From Planctomycetaceae bacterium (GTDB taxonomy: Bacteria; Planctomycetota; Planctomycetia; Pirellulales; Pirellulaceae): 64,000 nt of DNA. Below the pieces are notes generated by a model. That model had not been told where the DNA came from. It saw nothing but the letters and a program-made list of their open reading frames with translations, and ran no database searches. The stretch's first letter is position 1. The number at the start of each line of letters is the position of its first letter. This document shows positions 26,882 to 35,115 of the stretch, piece by piece. The translations under genes were made by a program, and so were the position numbers. The DNA lies in the NCBI GenBank assembly GCA_020638975.1, contig JACKHN010000027.1:1-64000 (forward strand). Direction: 5' to 3'.

Positions 26882-28426
26882 TTACTCGGCGTTTGCTCGA
26901 TCGACGAGATCTTGCCAGAAGTCGCGCGCATCGCGATGTGGCTTGATCACCGCTTCACGTTGCTCGGCGTCGTCGATCTTGATGCGACGCGCCCGCTCAT
27001 AGACCCAATCGTAGAAGAACCGAGCTGACGTCTTGCTGATTCGACGCTCCTGCCCAAGTTCGACGTAATAAGGACCAGTCGAAGCAAAGCGAAATGTGTC
27101 CTGATTGTTTGTAACCGCGCGAATCAGCATCCAACCGCTTTCGTCGAAGGCGACTTTCGGTAGTTTGCCGCCGGCCTCTTTGTATTCCGACAGTCTCACC
27201 TCGCGTTCTACCCGACCGTTTTTGATAATTTCCAGATACTCGACTTTCTCCCGAACGGAAAGATTCAATGTCGCTTGTAGCTCGATTGTGTCTCCCGCTT
27301 CGCCCGTGAAGACGTGACCCGGAAGTTCGCCATTTACGCGGGGCCGCAACATCGGCCCATTCGTCACAACGACTTGACCCGCACGCAATCCCTCAAACCA
27401 CTTTTCGTAAGTCAACTCGCCATCGCAATAGACATACACGCGGTTGTAACCCACAGGGTTTGGCAACACGCCCGAAGCACTGCCAGCCGACGGCGGAATC
27501 CGCAACCCGCAATTCAGCAAGTGGTAATAAATGTCTTGCGACCAGCGGCCGTTGCCGAGTGTCCCAGGATAAAACTTCGTATCGCGAGGTTTCCCCCACG
27601 CTTCGTTTCCGAGTACCTCGCTGCGACACATGTGGTTGTTGGCTAGTCCGATCGTGTCAATTTGTCCTGTCGCGACCCAGGTCGGCATGTCCCACCAAAA
27701 CGGCTTCTCGACGTCGATATGAGCCGCCGGCTGTTCTCGCGCCATTTCAAGAAACTTAATCGGCGATGGATACTCGCGCTCGGCTTCCTGAATTGGCAGC
27801 GGTTTGTCGAGATTGAAGTACATCAGCGCACCGCCTTCGCGTTCGTCTTCGCCCGCCATGACGTGGTAGAAGCGACTGGTGTCGAACTGCGTCAACAGCG
27901 ACTCTGGCAACTCGGCTTCATTCCACGAGTTGTTCTTGTTCCACCAAGTGATCACAGGAGCGACGTGCAAATCTTCGGCTCGCATCAACAGCTCAATGTC
28001 TTCCAACGGACGATGTACATGCAGATCACCGCACCACCAGCCTTCTTGGGTCATGTCGACGAAACGCTCCATTTGAACAAGGTGCGAATCCTCGGCTCCC
28101 CGTTCGATCATGAAATGCCCGGTGCGGATGCGGTACTCGGGGCCGCGTTCCATTTCGAAGGTATAGGCACCCGGTCGCAGCTTCAAAAGAATCTTGCCAT
28201 CGAAAACGAAGTGATCTTTCCAGGCGACAGTACCTCGCGGCAACACGGGGCGGCCTCGACTGTCTTTCAAGTGCATCCGCACCGCAACGGGATTGCTGGT
28301 TTCCTTATCGACCGCTGTCACCTCAACTTCGCCTTCGAACGCCGCCCCAACCGAATCGGCAGCCGGCAAGACGGCGAGGATTATGAATAAAGTGAACGCT
28401 TGTCTTAGGCAAGTCATTGAGGTCAT
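26882..28426 (-). CDS. Secreted CehA/McbA-type PHP-domain metallohydrolase
   Basis: A 514-residue secreted protein. After a signal peptide (MTSMTCLRQAFTLFIILAVL) comes a beta-sandwich-like region with VEVTAVDKETSNPVAVRMHL, then the PHP-fold part: GWWCGDLHVHRPLEDIELLM carries the GDLHxH metal motif, VAPVITWWNKNN, and the later AHIDVEKPFWWD and GLANNHMCRS supply further His ligands. CehA/McbA relatives hydrolyse carbaryl-type esters, but most planctomycete members have no known substrate. The ATG at 28426 starts the signal peptide; an ATG at 28468 would add 14 polar residues. It is convergent with the lactonase gene, 11 bases apart. Confidence 0.78.
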   Translation of the reverse strand: MTSMTCLRQAFTLFIILAVLPAADSVGAAFEGEVEVTAVDKETSNPVAVRMHLKDSRGRPVLPRGTVAWKDHFVFDGKILLKLRPGAYTFEMERGPEYRIRTGHFMIERGAEDSHLVQMERFVDMTQEGWWCGDLHVHRPLEDIELLMRAEDLHVAPVITWWNKNNSWNEAELPESLLTQFDTSRFYHVMAGEDEREGGALMYFNLDKPLPIQEAEREYPSPIKFLEMAREQPAAHIDVEKPFWWDMPTWVATGQIDTIGLANNHMCRSEVLGNEAWGKPRDTKFYPGTLGNGRWSQDIYYHLLNCGLRIPPSAGSASGVLPNPVGYNRVYVYCDGELTYEKWFEGLRAGQVVVTNGPMLRPRVNGELPGHVFTGEAGDTIELQATLNLSVREKVEYLEIIKNGRVEREVRLSEYKEAGGKLPKVAFDESGWMLIRAVTNNQDTFRFASTGPYYVELGQERRISKTSARFFYDWVYERARRIKIDDAEQREAVIKPHRDARDFWQDLVDRANAE

Positions 28427-28607
28427 GGCACTTTCTCGGAAAGCGTTTATCTGGCGTTTTTCAAGCATAACCTACAACCTGTGTGATCGGAGAGAGCAAC
28501 TGCCGCTTGATGGAAATCGCAACCGAGCCGTAGAATGACGGGACGCCTGAGTCCGAGCGGCTCGCAGCACGGCAGCCACAGCACCTGACATAACACCCGC
28601 GAGTGAC

Positions 28608-29567
28608 ATGGAAGAAGACTACTACAAGATCTTGAGCGTTGGCCGCGACGCTTCGGCGGCAGATATTCAGAAGGCCTACCGCAAACTGGCCCGAAAGTAT
28701 CACCCGGACGTCAACCCTGACGATGCTTCGGCGAAAAAGAAGTTCCAGGAAATCCAAAAGGCCTACGAGGTCTTGAACGATGCCGAGAAACGCGAGATGT
28801 ACGATCGTTATGGCAGCTCGTTCGAGTCGATGGGAGCCGGAGGACCTGGCGGGGGGCCGTGGAGAAGCCATTCGGCCGGCCAGGGCGGTCAGGCGGAAGT
28901 TGATTTTAGTCAATTCTTTGGGGGCGGCGCGCAGGGCGGCTTTGAAGGTGGATTTGGAGATATCTTCCGTCAGTTCGGCGGCGGTGGAGGAGGTGGCACC
29001 CGGCGGAGTCGGCAGCGACCGCGGAAGGGAGCGGACCTGAAACACCAACTCGACATTCCTTTCAACACGGCGGTTACCGGCGGTGAGGCACGAATAAATG
29101 TGAAACGGCCCGACGGAAAAGTCGAGGCGATCTCCGTAAAGATTCCCGCCGGCATCGAAGACGGAAAAACGATTCGGTTGCGCGGCCAAGGCGAACAAAG
29201 CCCCAACGGCGGACCGGCTGGCGATATCTTGATCACGGTCAAGGCAGCGGCTCACCCGTCATTCCGCCGACGTGGTAATAACCTCGAAGTCAACGTTCCC
29301 GTCACGCTGGCCGAAGCCGGCCTGGGAGGCAAGATCGACGTACCGACTCCGAAGGGAGTGATCACGCTGACCGTTCCCCCGGGCACATCGAGCGGCAAAC
29401 GCTTGCGAGTAAAGGGGCACGGCGTTCAATCGAAGGAGGGGCCCGGCGACCTGTATGCCGAAATTCAGATTGTACTTCCGAGCGAAATCGATTCAGAGAG
29501 CGAGCAGCTCATTCGCCAGTTCGACGCCAAGCAGAAGCTAAAGCCTCGATCCGATTTGCGTTGGTAA
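28608..29567 (+). CDS. DnaJ/CbpA-type co-chaperone
   Basis: A 319-residue J-domain protein that stimulates Hsp70 ATPase. The J domain (residues 1-70) has KAYRKLARKYHPDVNPDD with the HPD tripeptide. A Gly/Phe-rich linker of about 75 residues follows (FFGGGAQGGFEGGFGDIF). The zinc-finger domain of true DnaJ is absent; the two C-terminal peptide-binding domains follow directly (LKHQLDIPFNTAVTGGEARI, LEVNVPVTLAEAGLGGKIDV, VPPGTSSGKRLRVKGHG). This is the CbpA/DjlA-like class B layout. It opens a co-directional group with a small membrane protein, rnpA and yidD. Confidence 0.95.
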   Translation: MEEDYYKILSVGRDASAADIQKAYRKLARKYHPDVNPDDASAKKKFQEIQKAYEVLNDAEKREMYDRYGSSFESMGAGGPGGGPWRSHSAGQGGQAEVDFSQFFGGGAQGGFEGGFGDIFRQFGGGGGGGTRRSRQRPRKGADLKHQLDIPFNTAVTGGEARINVKRPDGKVEAISVKIPAGIEDGKTIRLRGQGEQSPNGGPAGDILITVKAAAHPSFRRRGNNLEVNVPVTLAEAGLGGKIDVPTPKGVITLTVPPGTSSGKRLRVKGHGVQSKEGPGDLYAEIQIVLPSEIDSESEQLIRQFDAKQKLKPRSDLRW

Positions 29568-29584
29568 CTATTGCGAGTTGCGAC

Positions 29585-29863
29585 ATGTTTGATGCCGCGT
29601 GGCTTCTAGCCCAACAGACGGAGCCCTTGATCCGGCGCCTTGAACCGCAAATGCGGGCCAAAGTTTTGGCAGCGTTGGCGGCACTCATCATCCTCGGCAT
29701 GGCGATGGTCGCCCTCGCTTGGCTAGGCGGTCGCGCGACGAAGCGATACATGGGCATCTTACCGAAGTCACGCCGTCGCGGGCCTGATATCAATCCCGAC
29801 GATTGGGCTCAGAAACCGCTCGTCCCGCCATTGGACGATGCGTCACAGTCGGAGAGAGAATGA
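29585..29863 (+). CDS. Small single-pass membrane protein, unknown function
   Basis: A 92-residue protein beginning MFDAAWLLAQQTEPLIRRLE with one strong membrane helix (VLAALAALIILGMAMVALAWL) and a basic, proline-containing cytoplasmic tail (RRRGPDINPDDWAQKPL). It starts 17 bases after the J-domain gene, and its TGA overlaps the ATG of rnpA (ATGA), so it is part of the same transcript. I do not recognise the family. The position next to rnpA and yidD hints at a role at the membrane-insertion step, but that is only context. Confidence 0.7.
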   Translation: MFDAAWLLAQQTEPLIRRLEPQMRAKVLAALAALIILGMAMVALAWLGGRATKRYMGILPKSRRRGPDINPDDWAQKPLVPPLDDASQSERE

Positions 29864-30240
29864 GTGTCGACGACACGCCGAAGAAGCACGGTTTCTCTAA
29901 GAAGCTTCGCCTGCGAAAGCAAGCCGAGTTCGATCATGTCTACAATGGAAAGGCATATGCTGCGGATGACGTGCTTGTCATGAATGGCGTGCGGAATGAA
30001 CTAGGCCATTCTCGAATCGGACTGTCCGTATCCCGAAAGGTCGGCAACGCCGTCGAGCGGAATCGCTGGAAACGACTGCTTCGAGAAGCATTTCGCACTC
30101 AGCGGCAGGAACTGCCGAAAGGCCTCGACTTCGTCGCTCGCCCGCGGCGGGGGGCGTCGCCGGACTTTCATAAGATCCGATCTTCGCTGCTCTCACTGGC
30201 GGAACGAATTGCACGAAAGCTGCCGGAGAGCCGTTCGTGA
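29860..30240 (+). CDS. rnpA: Ribonuclease P protein component
   Basis: A small basic protein (126 residues) that binds the RNase P RNA and helps mature tRNA 5' ends. The signatures are GFSKKLRLRKQAEFDHVY at the N-terminus and the RNR motif region SVSRKVGNAVERNRWKRLLREAFR. The ATG at 29860 overlaps the preceding stop (ATGA), and its own TGA overlaps the GTG of yidD, so three genes are translationally coupled. In many bacteria rnpA follows rpmH; here rpmH is not adjacent and the upstream genes are a small membrane protein and a J-domain protein. Confidence 0.95.
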   Translation: MSVDDTPKKHGFSKKLRLRKQAEFDHVYNGKAYAADDVLVMNGVRNELGHSRIGLSVSRKVGNAVERNRWKRLLREAFRTQRQELPKGLDFVARPRRGASPDFHKIRSSLLSLAERIARKLPESRS

Positions 30241-30476
30241 ACTTGGTGCGGAGGCTGTTTATCGACGTTCCCACTCGCATCCTAGTCGGACTCGTACGGC
30301 TCTATCAGATCTTTCTCAGCCCGCTGCTCGGACGTAACTGTCGCTTTCATCCGACATGCAGCAGCTATTTCATCCAGGCCGTGCAAAAGTACGGACCAGT
30401 AAAGGGTTCGATCCGAGGGATCTGGCGTATCTGTCGCTGCAACCCGTTCAATCCCGGTGGCGAGGATCCACCGTAG
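30237..30476 (+). CDS. yidD: Membrane protein insertion efficiency factor
   Basis: A 79-residue membrane-associated protein that assists YidC-dependent insertion. The conserved pattern IFLSPLLGRNCRFHPTCSSY, with two Cys, AVQKYGPVKGS, and the end WRICRCNPFNPGGEDPP is characteristic. The GTG start at 30237 overlaps the rnpA stop (GTGA). yidC does not follow, because the next genes downstream are on the opposite strand. Confidence 0.96.
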   Translation: MNLVRRLFIDVPTRILVGLVRLYQIFLSPLLGRNCRFHPTCSSYFIQAVQKYGPVKGSIRGIWRICRCNPFNPGGEDPP

Positions 30477-30493
30477 CTCACGCAAGGTGATAT

Positions 30494-30712
30494 TCAGCGC
30501 GGCTTATTCGGATTCGATTGGACACGACCAGAGGTTCCTATCAACACGAGACGCGGCGAATCCGGTTCCGCCTGCTGACACCCAAAACATCCACCACCAC
30601 ACGCGCCCGAAGCCCGGCGACGGAGGCGTTGATAGACGAGATAGGCGACGTAGCTGAATGCACAGCCAACAATCGACAGCGCCGTGATTTCTTGCCAATC
30701 CCAAGTCATCAT
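30494..30712 (-). CDS. FeoB-associated cysteine-rich membrane protein
   Basis: A 72-residue protein with one N-terminal membrane helix (ITALSIVGCAFSYVAYLVYQRL) followed by a basic stretch and the Cys cluster ACGGGCFGCQQ, the pattern of small FeoB-associated proteins. It starts one base after the feoB stop and is the last gene of the operon. The probable role is to assist Fe(II) transfer or FeoB assembly, inferred from the family and position. Two adjacent ATG codons at 30712 and 30709 are possible starts. Confidence 0.85.
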   Translation of the reverse strand: MMTWDWQEITALSIVGCAFSYVAYLVYQRLRRRASGACGGGCFGCQQAEPDSPRLVLIGTSGRVQSNPNKPR

Positions 30713-30713
30713 A

Positions 30714-32819
30714 TCACCCGACGAACAGGCTTCCGATTTGATAGGTAAGCAAAGCAGCGACGTAGGCCAAGCCGGTCATGTAAGCGAACGTAAAGGCTGG
30801 CCAGCGCCAGCTATTGGTCTCGCGTTTGATGACCGCTAAGGTCGACGAACATTGAGCACATAATGCAAAGAATACCATGATCGACAACGCGACGGGTACA
30901 TTAAAGACGCGGCGGTCGGTTCCTTCCCATTTCGCGGAACGCAATGTCTCGCGCAAGGTCTCGGATTCTTCGTCCTCGTCCTCTCCCAGATTATAGATCA
31001 CCCCAAGTGTCGCAATGACCACCTCACGCGCTGGGAACGAAGCAATCGCAGCGCAGCCGATCTTCCAATCCCAACCCAATGGTTCGACAACCGGTTCGAC
31101 AAACTGGCCGGCTTGGCCGAGAAAGCTGTGACGAAGCTGTTCGCTCGGATTCTCAGCGGCTTCATAGCGAGGGTAGTAGGCGGCGGCCCATACCAGAATA
31201 GTAACGGCAAAGATAAGCGTGCCAGCGCGGCGCACGAACGCCCAACCCCTTTCAAACATCCGGTACAGCACGATGCCGAGTCCCGGCACCTTGTAACTTG
31301 GCAACTCCATCACGAACGGTGGTGTGACACCCTTCAAGATGGTCCGACGCAGAACAAGTGTTACGAATACCGCTGCCACGATGCCGATGGTGTACATCGC
31401 GAACATAGTGAGACCTTGCAAACCGAACATGCCCGCAATGCGTTGGTTCGGAATAAACGCCCCAATTAACAGCGTGTAAACTGGGAGCCTCGCACTGCAG
31501 CTCATCAACGGCGCGACGAGGATCGTGATTAGCCGGTCTCTTGGATTCTCAATGACTCGCGCGGACATTATGCCCGGTACGGCACAGGCGAACGACGACA
31601 GCAGGGGGATGAACGACTTGCCGCTCAGTCCGATTCGTGACATCAGGCGGTCCATCAAATACGCCGCTCGCGACATGTACCCGCAATCTTCCAGAATGGC
31701 GATGAACAAGAACAGCACAAAGATCTGTGGAAGGAAAACGAGCACACCGCCGACGCCTTCGATGACGCCGTTGGTAATCAATGACTGGAGGGGCCCTTCG
31801 GCGAGCCTCGCGGTAACGAAAGTCGACGCGTGAGTCTTGAGCCAGTCAATCAAATCCGATGCCGGGCCGGCGATCCAAAACACGGCCTGAAACAAGAACA
31901 CCATTAACAAAATGAAAATGGAACTGCCCCAGAACCGATGTGTCAGGACGCGATCGAGCTTATCACTAAAGCTCTTGGGACGGGAACTGGGACGTTGCAC
32001 CACGCCTTCCAAGAGCTTGCCGATCCACTTGTAACGGGCCATGGCCTCGACAGCAGGCACCGGCATTCCGGCGGCAGAAAGTCGTTCGCGGGAAGCCGCG
32101 ATTGCCGAATGGATGGAGCCGTCGATCTCGCGGATACCGCCATGCGACAGGTAACCGCTTGTATCGAGTAACAGCCGCTCGACGAGATATCGCGGCAACG
32201 GCGAGCCCACCGCCGTCTCACACTCGGCTTCGAGTTTCGTGATCTCGGCCTGAAAGAGGTCAGGAAAGGGACTCTCCGGCGGCGATTGCCTGACCTTTAG
32301 CGTATCGACCAACGCTTGTTTCAATTCGGGAAGTCCCCAGCGACGATTCGCCTGAATCTCGATCACCGGAACGTGCAGTCGCTTGCGGAGCATGTCGACA
32401 TCAATCGCGATGCCGCGGTCGCGGGCCACGTCGACCATGTTCAGCGCGATCACTGTCGGTTTGCCAAGTTCGAGCACTTGGCTGACGAGGTAGAGGTTCC
32501 GTTCCAGGTTGCTGGCATCGACGATACAGAGAACTGCATCGGGTTCGTCCACGACGTTTAGCCGTCCAAGCAGAACATCGACCGCGATCATCTCGTCAGG
32601 TGAACGAGGCGCGAGGCTGTACGAACCTGGGAGGTCGACGATCGTGAAGTGCTGCTCGTGAAATTCGGCGCGGCCAAGCTTCTTTTCGACTGTCACGCCC
32701 GGATAGTTTCCCGTTCGCTGCCGCACACCACACAGCGCGCTAAACAGAGTCGACTTTCCGGTGTTCGGGTTACCAATCAAGGCGACCGTCAGCGTTTGCG
32801 TGGATGAATCGGTGGGCAT
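30714..32819 (-). CDS. feoB: Ferrous iron transport protein B
   Basis: The main Fe(II) transporter of the inner membrane, 701 residues. The N-terminal G domain has G1 GNPNTGKST at 16-24, G2 region RTGNYPGVTVEKKLG, G3 DLPGSYSLAPRSPDE and G4 NMVD. A GDI-like helical part follows, then two Gate domains: GVGGVLVFLPQIFVLFLFIAILEDCGYMSRAAYLMD with the conserved Cys, and a second half with FERGWAFVRRAGTLIF and FPAREVVIATLGVIYNLG. The length is normal. The gene lies 31 bases downstream of feoA, and the Cys-rich gene follows by one base. Confidence 0.97.
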   Translation of the reverse strand: MPTDSSTQTLTVALIGNPNTGKSTLFSALCGVRQRTGNYPGVTVEKKLGRAEFHEQHFTIVDLPGSYSLAPRSPDEMIAVDVLLGRLNVVDEPDAVLCIVDASNLERNLYLVSQVLELGKPTVIALNMVDVARDRGIAIDVDMLRKRLHVPVIEIQANRRWGLPELKQALVDTLKVRQSPPESPFPDLFQAEITKLEAECETAVGSPLPRYLVERLLLDTSGYLSHGGIREIDGSIHSAIAASRERLSAAGMPVPAVEAMARYKWIGKLLEGVVQRPSSRPKSFSDKLDRVLTHRFWGSSIFILLMVFLFQAVFWIAGPASDLIDWLKTHASTFVTARLAEGPLQSLITNGVIEGVGGVLVFLPQIFVLFLFIAILEDCGYMSRAAYLMDRLMSRIGLSGKSFIPLLSSFACAVPGIMSARVIENPRDRLITILVAPLMSCSARLPVYTLLIGAFIPNQRIAGMFGLQGLTMFAMYTIGIVAAVFVTLVLRRTILKGVTPPFVMELPSYKVPGLGIVLYRMFERGWAFVRRAGTLIFAVTILVWAAAYYPRYEAAENPSEQLRHSFLGQAGQFVEPVVEPLGWDWKIGCAAIASFPAREVVIATLGVIYNLGEDEDEESETLRETLRSAKWEGTDRRVFNVPVALSIMVFFALCAQCSSTLAVIKRETNSWRWPAFTFAYMTGLAYVAALLTYQIGSLFVG

Positions 32820-32850
32820 AGCGATGGCGGGTTGAATTGCGAGATGGCGA

Positions 32851-33081
32851 TCAAGCCGTGAGTTCGATCGTAACGCGAGCGGCTTCGCTCTTGCGGAGAC
32901 TTAACCGATATCCGCGGATCTCAATTTCGATGGGGTCGCCTAACGGCGCGATGCCCAGCAACTCGAACTCGACGCCGGGCGTCAGTCCCATCTCGAGCAG
33001 TCGAATCGCCACTTCGTCCATCCCATCCACTTGCAGAACTCGTCCGCACTGTCCCACTTGGGCCTCGGCCAATGCTGTCAC
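32851..33081 (-). CDS. feoA: Ferrous iron transport protein A (second copy in operon order)
   Basis: A 76-residue SH3-like protein that works with FeoB. The pattern ALAEAQVGQCGRVLQVDG, RLLEMGLTPGVEFELLGIAPLGDP and IEIRGYRLSLRKSEAARV is typical of FeoA. The start is GTG at 33081 with AGGAG upstream at good spacing. It lies between an upstream feoA-like gene (21 bases away) and feoB. Iron-dependent control by Fur or DtxR is usual for the operon, but I could not identify a binding site. Confidence 0.93.
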   Translation of the reverse strand: MTALAEAQVGQCGRVLQVDGMDEVAIRLLEMGLTPGVEFELLGIAPLGDPIEIEIRGYRLSLRKSEAARVTIELTA

Positions 33082-33102
33082 CTTGGAACTCCTGGCAACG
33101 TC

Positions 33103-33348
33103 CTACTCCCGACACCCAGCGACTTCTGGTCGCACCATCACGTTGAACAATTGGGCGTCGCGGAAGCAGAGCTTCTGGTCGGCGACCCGCACGATGCAGG
33201 GGGTTCCCGGCTGAAGCATCTCGATCGATACGCCAGCTCGAAGTCCGAGCTCTTCGAGTCGGTGAACTTGATCAACTTGACCAAAAAGGTGCTCGATTTG
33301 GGCACATTGGCCTCGTGAAAGCAGGTTCAGGGGGACAAGTTCGTCCAC
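33103..33348 (-). CDS. FeoA-domain protein (first copy in operon order)
   Basis: An 81-residue FeoA-type SH3 protein: ELVPLNLLSRGQCAQIEHLFG, RLEELGLRAGVSIEMLQPG, TPCIVRVADQKLCFRDAQLF. The preferred start is the GTG at 33348, which has GGAG eight bases upstream and gives the normal FeoA length. Earlier in-frame ATG codons (33477 and 33567) lie in or before a MITE-like repeat (33439-33569), and the extra residues they would add do not resemble a FeoA. Two feoA genes before feoB occur in several bacteria. The promoter of the operon is probably between 33349 and the repeat. Confidence 0.8.
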   Translation of the reverse strand: MDELVPLNLLSRGQCAQIEHLFGQVDQVHRLEELGLRAGVSIEMLQPGTPCIVRVADQKLCFRDAQLFNVMVRPEVAGCRE

Positions 33349-33438
33349 AGGTGACACTCCAATGAGGCGGGACTTGCGACTGAGACTGTGTCTCAATACC
33401 AGCTCATCATAGTCATCGCCCCCTGTGTTCGCAACGGC

Positions 33439-33569
33439 TAGTGCTTTGTGACTGCTAAGAATTAGGGTCGTAGACATTCGCCGTTTGAGAGTTAGCCCCG
33501 GTAGTTGCGGGGGAACCGTGGCTAACGCCAAAACGGCTAATCGTAAAATCAAGCTGAAGCGCACCATTA
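33439..33569. mobile_element. MITE-like element, related to the 154-bp family (copy C)
   Basis: It begins TAGTGCTTTGTGACTGCTAA and ends in a sequence resembling the inverted end of the 154-bp elements (TAAAATCAAGCTGAAGCGCA...TTA). The interior differs from copies A and B and carries its own inverted pair (AGCCCCGG...; GGCTAACGCC against TTGAGAGTTAGCC). It abuts copy B, sharing TA. It sits 90 bases upstream of the first feoA-like gene. Confidence 0.6.
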
Positions 33570-33721
33570 GTGCTGCGTTACAGCTAAGGATTAGGGTGAA
33601 TGATGTGAGTCGCGGGCCATAAGGCCCCGGGCGCGCCCTGCATTCCTCGCCGCCCGACCGCTTTACGCGTCACGGCTCACGAAACAGGCAAACCCTAAAA
33701 TCAAGCTGAAACGCAGCAGTA
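33568..33721. mobile_element. 154-bp MITE-like element, copy B
   Basis: Same length and nearly the same sequence as copy A at 23203-23356, starting TAGTGCTGCGTTACAGCTAA and ending in CAGTA. Its terminal TA (33720-33721) is the left flank of the IS630 element. The first bases TAGTGCTGCGT resemble TAGTGTTCCGT at the edge of the IS (9 of 11), suggesting that the IS630-type transposase could mobilise it. Confidence 0.8.
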
Positions 33722-35021
33722 GTGTTCCGTCCGTCTTTAACTGCTGGTTGCTAGCTGGTTTGTGGCGGGTTCAGTTTTCGGGTAGGCGTGCTTCATTTTG
33801 GTCCGTGCTGCGGAGATTGTAAACGTCCAGTGGATGCGAGATCTCTTCTCATTCCGCTCCGCTTCCCATGCCGCTACCTCCCGCGTCACTTCTGCCGAGT
33901 CCGCGATACGCCGGTCCAAGCATTGACGAGTCAGAATACTCAATTCCGTTTCCGCCATATCCAACCAACTCCCGTGCTTCGGCGTCGAGTGAAATTCCAC
34001 GCGTTCCAGAATCCGACGTGCCTCATCGGGCGAAAAAGCTTCGTACAAGCTCGCGCCGTCGTGCGTGTTTAGGTTGTCTTCGACGAGGATCACTTTCCGC
34101 GCACCCGGGAAATGTACGTCCACCAAGTCGCGGATGCACTCCGCCCAATCCTTACGCGTCCGGCGGTCAGTCACCTTGGCATGCCGCCAGCCACCCAGCG
34201 GCTGACACATCATGAACAGGTTGCACGTCCCTTTGCGTTCGTATTCGTAGTCAACTTTCGCCGGCTGACCGGGTTCGGCAGGAAGTGGAGATCGCGTTTC
34301 GCCGATCAGTTGTTTGCTTTGCTCGTCCAGACAGACCACGGGGCACTCTGGGTCGAAGGGACGACCGTAGACTTCTAAGACGTCCTCCATCCGCCACACG
34401 AATTCCGCGTTGGCCTTGGGAGGAACACACCAACTCTTCACCGCTCCGAGTTGAATGTCGTTTTTTTTAGCGCCTGGCGGACGGTCTCGCGGCCCACCGA
34501 CTCCACATATCCCAGCACTACCAATTTGTCGGCCAACAATTGCAACGTCCATGTGCCGCGACCGTCGGGCGGATCGCTGCAAGCCAACTCGATCAGTTTC
34601 TGTTCGGACGCGTCTTGGATTTTGATTTTGTCCGGCCGGGGCGGCCGCGGACGAGGATTGACGGCGGCCTCGAAACTTTCCATCACGAATCGTTTGCGGA
34701 CGCGAGCCACCGTGTCGGGACTGGCCTGCAAGACTTCGCCGATCTCGGCATCGGTGCGAGCCCGGCGTCCGTCACTTTCATCGGCCAACAACAAGACGCG
34801 TGCGTGAGTCAGCTTGCGGGCGGCAGACTTGCCTTTGCAAACCATCTCCTCCAACTGTTGCCGTTCCTCCGGCAGCAACGTCACTTTGTACTTATCCATG
34901 GTGAACCTCCTTTACGGTTTCCATCAACCGTTCAGAAGGTATTCTACGTTCGCGCCGGCATGGCGGCTGACGAACGCACCTCGCAATGCTAGCAACCGGC
35001 AATTCAAGATGGACAAAGCAG
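33722..35021 (-). mobile_element. IS630-family insertion sequence, complete
   Basis: A 1300-bp element with imperfect inverted repeats of about 33 bases at 33723-33755 and 34988-35020 (both inner ends read GGTTGCTAGC from the outside in), flanked by TA at 33720-33721 and 35022-35023, the target duplication expected for IS630/Tc1-mariner elements. It carries a transposase in two frames joined by a -1 shift on an A8 run. The left flank is a 154-bp MITE-like element and the right flank a 94-bp element, so several TA-targeting elements have inserted at one point. Confidence 0.9.
33737..34899 (-). CDS. IS630-family transposase, two frames with -1 frameshift
   Basis: The first frame (34899 to 34438, 153 residues) starts MDKYKVTLLPEERQQLEEMV and carries the helix-turn-helix DNA-binding half (ARVLLLADESDGRRARTDAEIGEVL, DTVARVRKRF). 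The second (ending at 33737) is the catalytic DDE half: EVYGRPFDPECPVVCLDEQS with the first Asp, KVILVEDNLNTHDGASLYEAF with the second, and FHSTPKHGSWLDMAETELSI with the Glu. At 34461-34468 the minus strand has AAAAAAAA after CT; reading CTA AAA AAA and slipping back one base gives a continuous product of about 387 residues (...RQALKKNDIQLGAVKSW). IS630 members commonly use this programmed shift, so the element may be active. Confidence 0.88.
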
Positions 35022-35115
35022 TAGTGCGAATCGCACGCACGTGTAGCGGCTCTGGCGGTCCAGTTCCCACGGAATCTTGACGAAACAACGCTACCCTTAC
35101 TCAAAGACCGTACTA
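35022..35115. repeat. 94-bp MITE-like element, copy 2
   Basis: It starts TAGTGCGAATCGCACGCACG at the TA flanking the IS630 element and ends ACCGTACTA. Copy 1 of the same length lies at 16917-17010. The two share about 85% by eye, including GCGGCTCTGGCGGTCCA and TTGACGAAACAACGC. Confidence 0.65.

Noticed and set aside
33349..33567. Longer N-terminus for the first FeoA-like protein
   Set aside because: The extra residues are partly encoded by a MITE-like repeat and do not resemble FeoA; the GTG at 33348 has a good ribosome site and gives the normal length.
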